Part shown: piece by piece, positions 6,921 through 15,051 of the stretch | How the letters are laid out: every line of letters starts with the position of its first letter | How positions within the stretch are numbered: the stretch's first letter is position 1 | NCBI RefSeq assembly: GCF_900156645.1 | Contig: NZ_FTOC01000014.1 | Span: 1 to 34,438, forward strand | Direction: 5' to 3' | Length of the DNA stretch: 34,438 nucleotides | Source of the DNA: Salimicrobium flavidum | Lineage (GTDB): Bacteria > Bacillota > Bacilli > Bacillales > Halobacillaceae | Translations under genes and position numbers: made by a program | Notes under the pieces: model-generated | Told to the model about the DNA's origin: nothing | The model's database searches: none | What the model saw: only the letters and a program-made list of their open reading frames with translations

Positions 6921-7502
6921 ATGGACAAGTGTGGGGACTATCCATATCGACTTATATCTGCCCCTAACCCAATCCTTTCCAGACCAATTTACATTCACAT
7001 GGACCGGTGGACGGACTGCTTGGTTTATAACCGCACAGGGGAAGAATACCCGACTGAAGTAAAAGCCATGAGTTTGAGTGAAGTTGAAGAAGTAGGACCC
7101 AAACATGGTTGGAATGACTTTGATTGGAGTATTTATTATAAAAACGTTGATTATCCGAACTGTAAAATAAGTAAATTATTAATCAGAGGAGATGAGCGAA
7201 TCCAAGGAATTTTAGCTTATGAACCAAAGGAAGGATACGTTGAAATTCATCTGGCAGAAAGCGCTCCGCATAATGTAATATATAAAGAGTTTAGCGGTGT
7301 AGGGCCTCATCTTTTTGCGATTGCTTGCAAAGAGAGCTTTGATATAGGTGAAGATGGGTATGTTACATTCACGGCCAAGACAGATCTTATACCACATTAT
7401 GAAGAAACACTTGGGGCTGTAGTATTAGATAGGCGTCGAAGGCAGATGGTTATTGAAACCGAGGCCGCGAGAGACTTGGTAGCGAATTACTTTAAGGAGT
7501 GA
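6921..7502 (+). CDS. GNAT-fold N-acetyltransferase-like protein, 193 aa
   Basis: The N-terminal 80 residues are unfamiliar and rich in Trp/Tyr (HMDRWTDCLVYNR, GWNDFDWSIYYK). Residues about 85-170 look like a GNAT core: strand LLIRGDERIQGILAYEP, strand GYVEIHLAESAP, then a motif-A-like loop and helix at 126-140 (GVGPHLFAIACKESF), strand GYVTFTAKT and a motif-B-like LIPHYEETLGAVVLD. The loop is a weak version of the usual Q/R-x-x-G-x-G/A acetyl-CoA pyrophosphate site. No substrate can be named. A consensus promoter lies 31 nt upstream, and the gene is translationally linked to a small basic protein gene starting 5 nt after its stop. A toxin/antidote-like pair is conceivable but not shown. Confidence 0.6.
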   Translation: MDKCGDYPYRLISAPNPILSRPIYIHMDRWTDCLVYNRTGEEYPTEVKAMSLSEVEEVGPKHGWNDFDWSIYYKNVDYPNCKISKLLIRGDERIQGILAYEPKEGYVEIHLAESAPHNVIYKEFSGVGPHLFAIACKESFDIGEDGYVTFTAKTDLIPHYEETLGAVVLDRRRRQMVIETEAARDLVANYFKE

Positions 7503-7507
7503 TAACC

Positions 7508-7696
7508 TTGAGGACCAGACCCTTAGACTTAGAAAAGGCACGCCGGTTAGAAGGTAAGGTGAAGGATGGGGTTTATGTGTATCCGAGCCATTCTTCTAGA
7601 AGGAAAGATGCCGTGACGAAGAGAAAAATTGAAGTACTAAAAAAACACAAGACAAGGTCGGCAAAACTATCTAATCGAAGAACATCAACTCAATAG
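7508..7696 (+). CDS. Small basic protein, 62 aa, co-transcribed with the GNAT-like gene
   Basis: I choose the TTG at 7508 because AAGGAG (7493-7498, inside the end of the preceding gene) lies 9 nt before it; an alternative GTG at 7499 would touch the ribosome binding site. The protein is very basic: MRTRPLDLEKARRLEGKVKD is followed by a Lys/Arg-rich half (SRRKDAVTKRKIEVLKKHKT). No signal peptide, membrane segment or recognised domain is present; nucleic-acid binding or pairing with the acidic partner is possible. A strong terminator follows, so the two genes form a closed operon. Confidence 0.6.
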   Translation: MRTRPLDLEKARRLEGKVKDGVYVYPSHSSRRKDAVTKRKIEVLKKHKTRSAKLSNRRTSTQ

Positions 7697-7711
7697 TGCG
7701 GAATAAAAACA

Positions 7712-7745
7712 TCCTTACTTTTCAAAAAAGTAAGGAGTTTTTATT
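7712..7745 (+). terminator. Rho-independent terminator of the GNAT operon
   Basis: TCCTTACTTTT (7712-7722) pairs perfectly with AAAAGTAAGGA (7726-7736), followed by GTTTTTATT. Confidence 0.92.
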
Positions 7746-7853
7746 GGCCTAGAAGGATCAAGCTATTCATTAGCTATGTAGCAGAGATATCGGCATTTAA
7801 TGACAAGAGTATCCGGGAGTGGTTAGAAACTGCTAGTGATTCAGGTTTTCGTG

Positions 7854-7990
7854 GGGTTCAGCGAGCTTTTTCAGGACTGAACAACACGATTCTATTTATT
7901 TGTTAGGTTCAGAAACCGGGTGGAAGGTTGAATTCAATGAATAGTAGCTTTCGTTACGTTCAAGTGAAGTCCGGCCTCCTAAACGCAACG
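7854..7990. repeat. Triple-hairpin repeat family, diverged copy R4
   Basis: GTTCAG or GTTCAA unit starts fall at 7856, 7907 and 7958, an exact 51-nt period. Hairpin 1 is intact: GTTCAG 7856-7861 with CTGAAC 7876-7881. Hairpins 2 and 3 are partly eroded. The end AACGCAACG resembles the ACCCAACGCA end of R3 and R6. The repeat lies inside a spurious upstream extension of the hydrolase frame. The rest of the 7746-8107 gap shows nothing else. Confidence 0.65.
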
Positions 7991-8107
7991 AAAACATCAG
8001 CGTTGAAGCGCAGATTTTCTTTTACAGGTAGTCTTACAACCAGATTTCAATCAGTTGACATTATTGTAACCGCTTACTTACTATTGAAGGAACAAGGGGG
8101 CTATAAG

Positions 8108-9724
8108 ATGAAGAAAATATTGATGGCTGTAGCGGCTATGTTGCTGATGAGCGGAATCTTCACTTCGGTTTCTTTTGCGGCAGAGTTTCCTGATGTGAAA
8201 CAAGGGGACCGCTTCTATGATGAAATCACATACTTAACCAATGACTCTATCATTTTCGGGTTTCCAGACGGAACGTTCCAACCGGGAGGAGAAGTCACGC
8301 GGGCGCAGGCGGCCATCATGATTGGCAGAGCGCTGGGTTACGATGGCACACAACCACAAACTGAATTTCCGGATGCAGACGGCGAAGCGAGCGGCTATAT
8401 CGCCAAGCTTACGTCGGAAGGGATCATCAACGGTTATCCGGACGGTACTTTTCGACCGGGGAACGTGGTGACACGTGCGGAGATGGCCATTCTCCTCGAT
8501 CGTGCATTTGTACCGGGGGCGGTGGAAGGTTCCGAATTCTTCACGGATGTAGGGCCGAACATGAATGCGTATGAATCTATTGCGACTCTTAGTGCCATGG
8601 GTGTAGCGATGGGTTACCCGGACGCGACCTTTCGTCCGAGTGAGGAATTGAATCGCCAGCAATTTGCTGCCTTTCTTGCGCGAGTACTCAACCCCGAGCA
8701 GTTCGTTCCTGAACGCGTTAGTGTGAGCGATATGACGTTAAATGAAAAAATCGGCCAGATGGTCATCGCCGGGCTGGACGGCACATCTTTGACCACACCT
8801 GATGAAAGGTTGATGACTGATTATCATGTCGGTGGGTTCATCTTTTATGGTGACAACCTGGAGACCCGGCAACAGTCCATCAATTTTGTGAATGAGGTGA
8901 AAGCGGCCAACCAGGGGAATAAGCTTCCCCTCTTCATAAGCGTCGATCAGGAAGGTGGACGTGTGGCACGATTGCCGGGCGTGAATACGACGCCTTCAAA
9001 TAAAGCGATTGGAGAGACGAATGATCCAGACTATGCTTATTCCATTGGACAGACGTTGGGACAGCAATTGAATTCGATGGGCTTCAATCTCGATTATGCT
9101 CCTGTCCTGGATATCAACAGCAACCCTGATAATCCTGTCATCGGCGACCGCTCTTATGGGGACAATGCAGATATCGTAAGCCGGATGGGGATTCAAACGA
9201 TGAAAGGGATCCAGTCTGAAAATATCATCCCGGTAATCAAGCATTTCCCGGGACATGGAGATACATCTGTAGATTCGCATCTGGAACTGCCCAGGGTGAC
9301 GAAAAGTCTTAATCAATTGGAACAGCTGGAACTGATTCCTTTTAAAAAGGCCATTGATGAAGGCGCGAACGTGGTGATGATCGCCCACATTCTATTATCG
9401 GAACTGGATGCTGACTACCCTGCTTCCATGTCCGAAACAGTGATCACCGAGCTCTTACGGAACCAGCTTGATTTTAATGGAGTCGTCATAACCGATGATA
9501 TGACTATGGGCGCCATCGCCGATAACTATGGAATGGGAGAAGCCGCTGTGAAATCCGTGGAAGCCGGCAGTGACATCGTTTTAGTCGCTCATGGAAATCA
9601 GAATGTCATCGACGTCATCGAAGCGATCAAAGCAGCTGTTGAAGATGGAGAAATCTCTGAGAGAAGCATAAATGAAAGCGTGCAACGGATCATCAGTCTG
9701 AAAAGAGCGCACCTCGGCGCCTGA
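8108..9724 (+). CDS. S-layer-anchored beta-N-acetylhexosaminidase (three SLH domains + GH3/NagZ-type)
   Basis: The 538-aa protein has a signal peptide (1-24, MKKILMAVAA to SFAA), three SLH motifs (about 26-76, 86-135 and 145-193, each with a GYPDGTFRPG-like centre and a TRAQ/TRAE/NRQQ start) that bind pyruvylated secondary wall polymer, and a GH3 barrel (about 205-535). The NagZ-type loop K378-H-F-P-G-H-G-D-T-S-V-D389-S-H391 supplies the Asp-His general acid/base pair; the nucleophile is in ITDDMTMG (Asp463 or Asp464). It should remove N-acetylglucosamine from peptidoglycan fragments at the cell surface. The frame is open back to 7928, but that part is repeat R4; ATG 8108 has AAGGGGGC just upstream and begins the signal peptide. 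GH3 lipobox-type NagZ of B. subtilis lacks SLH domains. Confidence 0.93.
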   Translation: MKKILMAVAAMLLMSGIFTSVSFAAEFPDVKQGDRFYDEITYLTNDSIIFGFPDGTFQPGGEVTRAQAAIMIGRALGYDGTQPQTEFPDADGEASGYIAKLTSEGIINGYPDGTFRPGNVVTRAEMAILLDRAFVPGAVEGSEFFTDVGPNMNAYESIATLSAMGVAMGYPDATFRPSEELNRQQFAAFLARVLNPEQFVPERVSVSDMTLNEKIGQMVIAGLDGTSLTTPDERLMTDYHVGGFIFYGDNLETRQQSINFVNEVKAANQGNKLPLFISVDQEGGRVARLPGVNTTPSNKAIGETNDPDYAYSIGQTLGQQLNSMGFNLDYAPVLDINSNPDNPVIGDRSYGDNADIVSRMGIQTMKGIQSENIIPVIKHFPGHGDTSVDSHLELPRVTKSLNQLEQLELIPFKKAIDEGANVVMIAHILLSELDADYPASMSETVITELLRNQLDFNGVVITDDMTMGAIADNYGMGEAAVKSVEAGSDIVLVAHGNQNVIDVIEAIKAAVEDGEISERSINESVQRIISLKRAHLGA

Positions 9725-9761
9725 GTTCCAATCCGGGTGAGGCGGAACATCGGACTTAGGT

Positions 9762-9799
9762 TCTCTCCGGTATTTCACCGGAGAGACTCTTTTTTTATA
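9762..9799 (+). terminator. Rho-independent terminator of the hexosaminidase gene
   Basis: TCTCTCCGGT (9762-9771) pairs with ACCGGAGAGA (9777-9786), followed by CTCTTTTTTTAT. Confidence 0.93.
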
Positions 9800-9883
9800 G
9801 CTCGATGAAAGTATGGTGTTGATGAGAGCCACGGAGAATCAGCATTATTCCAGCATACTAATAGTGACAGGAGGAGTGGAGAG

Positions 9884-10345
9884 ATGAATAATTTTCAAAG
9901 AGACGATGCGATCAGTAATGCTCACGTAGGCAGAGACTTCGAGGAAGCAGCACTGAAATATTTCGAAGAACAGCACGTCCGTATCGGGAAAGAGGTCAGC
10001 TTGCCCGTCGGAGTAGGCGAACGGAAGAAGCATCACGTATTCGATCTCGGAAGCACGGTGGACGGGGAAAAACTGATCGTCGAGTGCAAATCGCATAAGT
10101 GGACCTCCGGCGGAAATGTGCCGAGCGCGAAAGTGACGGTGTGGAACGAAGCGATGTATTATTTTCTGCTGACGCCTGAGGACTACCGGAAAGTATTCTT
10201 CTTACTGAGGGACTACAGTGAAAGAAGAGGGGAAACCCTCGGGGAATATTACATACGAAGGTATGGACATTTGATTCCGGAAGACGTGGAGATGATGGAG
10301 TATGATGAGAAGGACGGAAGTGTTCGGCTGCTCCCTTTGATTTGA
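9884..10345 (+). CDS. PD-(D/E)XK nuclease-fold protein of unknown role, 153 aa
   Basis: The predicted order is helix (GRDFEEAALKYFEEQHV), strand, then HHVFDLGS with Asp54, and KLIVECKSHKW with Glu67-x-Lys69, the signature of the restriction-endonuclease-like superfamily. Glu20 or Glu21 in the first helix fits the extra acidic residue seen in such proteins. The C-terminal half (EAMYYFLLTPEDYRKVFFLL) is helical. No target-recognition or methylase gene is adjacent. The ATG has GGAGG plus GAGAG upstream. It appears monocistronic and may act in DNA repair, defence or be catalytically silent; no function is claimed. Confidence 0.6.
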   Translation: MNNFQRDDAISNAHVGRDFEEAALKYFEEQHVRIGKEVSLPVGVGERKKHHVFDLGSTVDGEKLIVECKSHKWTSGGNVPSAKVTVWNEAMYYFLLTPEDYRKVFFLLRDYSERRGETLGEYYIRRYGHLIPEDVEMMEYDEKDGSVRLLPLI

Positions 10346-10366
10346 TACCGCTCCTGGGTGAAATAT

Positions 10367-10375
10367 TGATATAAT
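10367..10375 (+). promoter_or_regulatory. Extended -10 promoter element TGATATAAT
   Basis: A consensus TATAAT (10370-10375) with an upstream TG sits 70 nt before the SDR start codon. No good -35 at 16-18 nt; TTGATA at 10342 is 22 nt away. Confidence 0.5.
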
Positions 10376-10444
10376 GGATGGTAAGATGGTTGAAAAGTAA
10401 GGCTTCGATCTACGAATCTTTGTGATAAGGAGTGAAGAGTCTAC

Positions 10445-10993
10445 ATGGACCTCGGAAATGTTTTGATTTTTGGCGGGACTGGTATGCTGGCTGAAGCAAC
10501 GGAATGGATTGCAACTCATTCCACTACTGCCGTTATATACGGAAGAGACACAAGGAAACTGGAGCGCTTGGCGAATACTCACGGAGTAGTACCTGAGACC
10601 TTAGACTACAATAATATCAACGAAGTGAAAGAACAGGTCACCCATGCGTATGAAAAATATGGTTCCATCGATATGGTCGTAGCGTGGATCCATTCTACCT
10701 CCCCTCACGCGATTTCAGAAATCAAAGATACGATCCGCAAATTACAGCCTGATCACCAGTGGACCTTAATTGTAGTGAAAGGGAGTAGTAAGGTATCGGA
10801 TATTACCGGTAGAGAGCAGCAAGGTCCGGACAATTGCTCCGTCAAAGAAGTGCGGCTCGGATTCATCCTGAGCGAGTCCGGCTGGAGATGGTTGACGCAC
10901 GAAGAGATTTCAGGAGGTGTCATTCAGGCGATCACTGGAAATGACGAGGAAATCACGGTCGGAAGGTTAGAACCATGGGAGAAACGACAGTAA
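10445..10993 (+). CDS. Short-chain dehydrogenase-like Rossmann protein, 182 aa
   Basis: The N-terminus NVLIFGGTGMLAEAT (residues 5-19) is the NAD(P)-binding glycine motif of SDRs, and VIYGRD is the second strand with a basic residue that favours NADP. The downstream SDR Tyr-x-x-x-Lys pair is not evident; the protein has SSKVSDITGREQQ in that area and is short compared with classical SDRs of about 250 aa. It therefore belongs to an atypical or divergent SDR group, perhaps a non-catalytic NAD-binding protein. The start has AAGGAG 12 nt upstream. It shares a hairpin terminator with a convergent decayed SDR gene. Confidence 0.75.
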   Translation: MDLGNVLIFGGTGMLAEATEWIATHSTTAVIYGRDTRKLERLANTHGVVPETLDYNNINEVKEQVTHAYEKYGSIDMVVAWIHSTSPHAISEIKDTIRKLQPDHQWTLIVVKGSSKVSDITGREQQGPDNCSVKEVRLGFILSESGWRWLTHEEISGGVIQAITGNDEEITVGRLEPWEKRQ

Positions 10994-11012
10994 GGAATTG
11001 TATGAAAAGATG

Positions 11013-11040
11013 GCCGGGTCCTCATGAGGGTCCCGGTTTT
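11013..11040 (+). terminator. Rho-independent terminator of the SDR gene
   Basis: GCCGGG (11013-11018) with CCTC and GAGG inside pairs with CCCGG (11032-11036), followed by TTTT. It abuts the end of the convergent SDR pseudogene. Confidence 0.75.
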
Positions 11041-11639
11041 CAGTACACTTTATAAACTTGGCCTGCCTGCGCCCCCTCGACACTTTTCACGAATGCGTTT
11101 GCGACCCGATCAGCGGACACCGGATCGAACCCTTTGAAAAATTGGCCTTATTTATCCCATGATTCTTCCAGCACGCTTGGACTTACATTGTTTATCCGGA
11201 TATTCCGTTCCAGCTCAATCGCTGCTGATTTTGTGAAGCTTGCTATCGCCCCGTTCGCCATAGCCGCTGTACTCCCCTTTCGAATCGGGTCATCCATCAT
11301 GATGCCGGAAGTCAATGTGAAGCTGCCTCCATCATTCACGTAGTGCTGGCCGATCAGCACCAGATTCACCTGGGCTTTCAATTTACTGTTGATCGCCACG
11401 TCGTTCAGTTCCGGCGTAAGATTCCTCAAATTCCCGAAATGCGAGGCTCCTTGTGTACTGATTACAGCATCGATATTCTCGATGTCTTTGTACATCTGCT
11501 CGATATTTTCTACGGATGATATGTCCACTTGATAATCCCCGCTGGTTCGGCTGGCGATGATGACTTCATGCTCCTCCTCCAATTTCTCCGCGACAGCTGT
11601 GCCGATTGTTCCGGTGCCGCCAATTAATAGGATTTTCAT
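11040..11639 (-). pseudogene. SDR-family dehydrogenase with one nonsense codon
   Basis: From ATG 11639 the frame gives a good SDR: MKILLIGGTGTIGTAVAEKL (NADP-binding motif), DYQVDISSVENI, VISTQGASHF, LTSGIMMDD, NGAIASFTKSAAIELERNIR. It meets TAA at 11148-11150 after EESWDK, yet the same frame stays open beyond it (GQFFKGFDPVSADRVANAFV, then KSVEGAQAGQVYKVY) to a natural TGA at 11040-11042. The full frame would be 199 codons, the usual length for this group. A single change from TAT or TAC to TAA explains the break, so this is either a very recent pseudogene, a sequencing error, or a truncated but still folding protein. A 42-codon ORF overlaps its start. Confidence 0.8.
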
Positions 11640-11764
11640 ACAACGCCTCCTGTTTTTCCTAATCTTATCTCACTTTCATTGGCGAGTCCACTTGGTACAA
11701 AAAGATGGAAAACTTCTTGCAGTCTGTTCTTCTCCGTAAGAAGGTGCTGCATGGTTTTCAACAT
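11636..11764 (-). CDS. 42-codon ORF upstream of and overlapping the SDR frame
   Basis: On the minus strand AAGGGGG precedes the ATG at 11764 by 6 nt, and the stop TGA overlaps the SDR ATG (ATGA), a coupling arrangement. The product starts MLKTMQHLLTEKNRLQEVFH and ends KTGGVV. I do not recognise it. It could be a translated leader, or a remnant of a regulator gene. Its frame covers the TTTTTGTACCAAGTGG stretch, reminiscent of HxlR-type operators often found before such SDR genes, so the coding value may be accidental. Confidence 0.35.
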   Translation of the reverse strand: MLKTMQHLLTEKNRLQEVFHLFVPSGLANESEIRLGKTGGVV

Positions 11765-11870
11765 TACTTACCCCCTTCTTGTTGCGTTTTAATTATTTAT
11801 GTGGGAAATATATATAGTCTGTTTAACTATTATCTCAGAAAACCTGGATGAGCTCCCTGGATAGTTCTAA

Positions 11871-11913
11871 GTTCAGAAGTGTATGAAACAGGTTCAATCA
11901 TGATAAAATAAGT
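11871..11913. repeat. Fragment of the triple-hairpin repeat family, R7
   Basis: GTTCAGAAG (11871-11879) followed about 22 nt later by GGTTCAATCATGATAAAATAA resembles hairpin 2 plus linker 2 of R1 and R3 (GTTCAGAAG ... CTGAACACGTCATAAAAT). Only this part is recognisable. Confidence 0.3.
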
Positions 11914-11950
11914 GGAAGAGGAAGAAATAAATGATTTTGCTGTATAAAGG

Positions 11951-13769
11951 GTGAGAAGAATAAATATACCTGAATTGCTTGATCTAGGTGAAAATGCGGA
12001 ACTTGAATGTAAATTGACAAAAAAAGGTGTGCCGAACGCGATATGGGAGACGTATTCTTTTTTTGCTAATACGAATGGTGGGATTATCTTACTGGGTGTA
12101 GAAGAAAAAGATGATACATTTAAAGTGCAAAGTGTTGATATTGAAAACTTGCAGAAGAATTTTTGGAATCAGATCAATACCCTCAAAAAATAAGTATGAA
12201 TATCTTGGATAATGATGATGTAATTCCACTTGAAGTCCAGGGAAAAAACATTCTTCAAATAAATGTTCCGCGTGCTTCCAGGAAAGAACGACCGGTTTAC
12301 GTTGGACAGAACCCCTATGTTGGAACATACAGAAGAAATTTTGAAGGAGATTATCGTTGCTCCCGAGAAGAGGTGCGAAGAATGATTGCTGAACAATCAT
12401 CGGACTCTTTAGATGCTCAGCTTTTGGGAGGGTTTGGGTGGGACGATTTGGATATTGATTCTTTCAAGAGGTATCGAAAGCGTTTTGCCAACGCTAAACC
12501 TGACAGCCAATGGAATGAAATAGGTGATGAGGAGTTTTTGAAACGTATCGGCGGATGGAAGACAGATCGGAAATCCGGAAATCGGGAGAAGAAGGTCTTA
12601 CCATAGCAGGACTTCTCGTGTTCGGTAAAGAACATACAATTACCGAACATTTTCCTCACTACTTCTTGGATTATCGCGAAAAGTTATCCGCAGAGCCTGA
12701 GGACAGATGGTCGAATCGAATTACTTCCCAAGATGGCACATGGTCAGGGAATTTGTTTGAATTCTATTTTAAAGTGATAGAGCGAATCACTTCAGAATTA
12801 GACGTTCCTTTTCATTTAGATCCGGAAACACTTATGAGAAAAGCGGACTCTCCTGTGCGTAAAGCACTGAGAGAAGCGGTTTTGAATACAATTATCCATG
12901 CCAACTACTATGGAAGTGTAGGGGTGGTAATCGAGAAAGAGAAGAATAACTTTGTGTTTTCGAACCCGGGAGTATTTCGCATGCCTCTTGATAAAGCATT
13001 GGAAGGTGGAAATAGCGACCCACGCAACCCCACCATATTTAAAATTTTCTCTCAACTCGGGCTAGGGGAGAGATCGGGATATGGTCTTGAAAGTATTTAT
13101 ATGACGTGGAAATCCAAGCATTGGAAAAGACCTTCTATTCGTGAAGAGGTTCAACCGGAACGTACAACGCTAACTCTTGAACCGGTATCTCTGATGCCTG
13201 AACATATTATAAAAAAGATACAATATCACCTCCAGGAAAAGTTTCATCTATTAACTCCTGATCAATTACTCGTTCTAGCCACTGCTTACGATGAAGGAAA
13301 AGTCAGTAATAAAAGGTTACAGAATGTTACCGGGAAAAGTCCGAAAATTATAGGGGACGAACTATCCTTATTGGTTTCAGAAGAATTACTTATACAAAAA
13401 GGGGCTGGTCGTGGTACGGTGTATGAATTATCTGATAAGTTCCAAATTAGTAACAACGATAACTCAGATAATGATGAAGGAAAATTAGATAATGATGAAG
13501 CTTTGTACGATAAACTCTTAGCAATAGCTTCTCCTGCCCGGGATAAATCAAGACTCAATCCTGAAAAAATGAAAGCGATTATTTTAGAACTTTGTCAGTA
13601 TCGTTTTTTAACCATCACAGAATTATCCGACCTTCTAGATAGAAAAAGCAGAAATGGACTTCGTGTGAGTTATATCAAACCTCTTGTACAAGATGGGAAG
13701 TTAGCGTTACGTTATCCGGAAACACCGAGCCACGTGCACCAGGCTTATAAAACCGTTAGTAAACAGTAA
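11951..13769 (+). pseudogene. Schlafen AlbA_2 / COG2865-type ATP-binding protein broken by two frameshifts
   Basis: Three successive frames form one protein of about 605 residues. Part 1 (11951-12193, GTG start uncertain) is the AlbA_2 domain start: LGENAELECKLTK, FFANTNGGIILLGVEE, then FWNQIN. A 1-nt loss near 12179-12181 shifts to the next frame, which continues PQKISMNILDNDDVIPLEVQ to IGGWKTDRKSGN. An 8-bp tandem duplication, CGGAAATC at 12568-12575 and 12576-12583, then shifts again; removing one copy restores DRKSGEEGLTIAGLLVFGKE. The last part has the HATPase_c_4-like region (LREAVLNTIIHANYYGS, NPTIFKIFSQLGLGERSGYG) and winged-helix segments to the end at 13769. Intact relatives are often called RecG-like helicases or transcriptional regulators. 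The 3' part alone is still a 404-codon frame and might be expressed. Confidence 0.88.
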
Positions 13770-13812
13770 CAAAAATCCAAGTACATTTCTGAGAGACCAA
13801 TCTCCGATCAAG

Positions 13813-13839
13813 AAACCCGTCGATTTGGCGGGTTTTTTA
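13813..13839 (+). terminator. Terminator between convergent genes, probably bidirectional
   Basis: ACCCG (13815-13819) pairs with CGGGT (13829-13833) inside an A-rich/T-rich frame: AAGAAA before and TTTTTTA after. It lies 45 nt after the broken AlbA_2 gene and overlaps the stop of the minus-strand TPR gene. Confidence 0.7.
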
Positions 13840-14976
13840 TAGTTCTATAAGAGCTTTTTTCAGTTCTTCACATTTGTTCCAGAGCCATTCGGTATCTGCG
13901 ACGATGATCTCCGCTTCATTTTCATCTCCGAGAGCGAAATAAGCGGGAGCCTGGGCCGGTCTTCTGCGCGGATCCTTGAGGAATGTTTTTACGTGAGGAT
14001 TCTTCTTATCCGCTTTTTTAAGAAGTGCCTTTGTCTCCCTGCTCATTCCGTTTTCGAGAAAAGAGAGAATCGCTTCATAAAAGGCCGGAGACGAATCGAA
14101 TGTAGGCATCGCGTTGAGAAGCGCGCGTGCTTCGTTGATGTATCCCTGTTTCATATAAAGAGGCAGCAGCCGGTAGCGGACGCCCTGATTGTCATATTTA
14201 TTCAACCGAATCAGATCGCGGTAGTGAAGAATCGCTCCGTCCAGGTCATACTCGTCCTCCAGATGTCCGGCATAGGCGGCTTTGGCTCGCATATACGGAC
14301 GTGCGTCGACTTCCATCCACAGTTCTCCCATCAGTTCTTTCATCGTCTCCGGATCGATGGCATTTTCCCCGTTGATGATAGCTTTGGTGAGGATTCGTTT
14401 CTTCGAATGGTTAAAGTTTACGTAGTCGGAAGCGATGATGTATAGATCCGGGTCATACGGATGAACATCATAGATTTCAAGTGCCATCCTGATTTTCTCA
14501 GAAGGGGGCACCATGTATATTTCTGTGGTGAGATCCAGGTATTTGTGCCAATCCGATTGCGACATCTCTTGTTCGTAGTTGCCGGGATACGTAGGTGTTT
14601 CCAGAAGTTTCCTGACCAATTCATCGGAGCTCGGGGGCAAAGGTGCAGGGTTATCGAAAATCTGACGCATCATAGCATCCTGGTAGGAGAGAGCTAGGTC
14701 CGAGACTGTGTCGATGATCAAATGGTAATGTTTGGACACTTTCGTCGGGGACGTCTGGTAGCTTTCGGCCGCTTTTTTCTGGGTGAGCTTCGGTCCGTAA
14801 AACGTACGGGAAGCAAGATATTCAAGTGCAGCGGAGAAGGGCGCCGTTTCTTTGATGTCCGGTTGTTTCCGTTCACAGAACTCTTGCCACAGGTGCGTGA
14901 TTTTGTCCATATGTTTGTCGTAGGCGGTCTGGGTTTCTTTGAATAGTTCCAGAACTTGTTGTTCGTTTTCGTTCAT
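13837..14976 (-). CDS. TPR protein of the ST7-like group with a possible HTH segment, 379 aa
   Basis: The C-terminal two thirds carry tetratricopeptide-like repeats of the type found in ST7-like bacterial proteins: a leading block (YDPDLYIIASDYVNFNHSKK, GELWMEVDARPYMRAKAAYA) and a clear TPR (DLDGAILHYRDLIRLNKYDNQGVRYRLLPL-type, residues about 240-270). Residues about 62-85 (KLTQKKAAESYQTSPTKVSKHY) look like a helix-turn-helix. There is no signal peptide or membrane segment, so it should be cytoplasmic. The ATG has AAAGGAG 10 nt upstream. It stands alone, convergent to the broken AlbA_2 gene. Function unknown; a protein-interaction or regulatory role is a guess from the fold. Confidence 0.75.
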   Translation of the reverse strand: MNENEQQVLELFKETQTAYDKHMDKITHLWQEFCERKQPDIKETAPFSAALEYLASRTFYGPKLTQKKAAESYQTSPTKVSKHYHLIIDTVSDLALSYQDAMMRQIFDNPAPLPPSSDELVRKLLETPTYPGNYEQEMSQSDWHKYLDLTTEIYMVPPSEKIRMALEIYDVHPYDPDLYIIASDYVNFNHSKKRILTKAIINGENAIDPETMKELMGELWMEVDARPYMRAKAAYAGHLEDEYDLDGAILHYRDLIRLNKYDNQGVRYRLLPLYMKQGYINEARALLNAMPTFDSSPAFYEAILSFLENGMSRETKALLKKADKKNPHVKTFLKDPRRRPAQAPAYFALGDENEAEIIVADTEWLWNKCEELKKALIEL

Positions 14977-15051
14977 CGGGGAGGTCTCCTTTCGGAATCG
15001 GGTGGTGGATTAAGTGTAGCTCTTTTTGAGCGGGGTGTACATAGTCTGTTT

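Noticed and set aside
7928-8107. 60-codon N-terminal extension of the SLH-NagZ frame
   Set aside because: It lies in repeat R4, has no ribosome binding site, and places a signal peptide in the middle of the protein; ATG 8108 is far better.
11814-15051. Shared ATAGTCTGTTT at about 11814 and 15041
   Set aside because: An 11-bp match between two promoter-side regions without symmetry or further similarity; could be chance.
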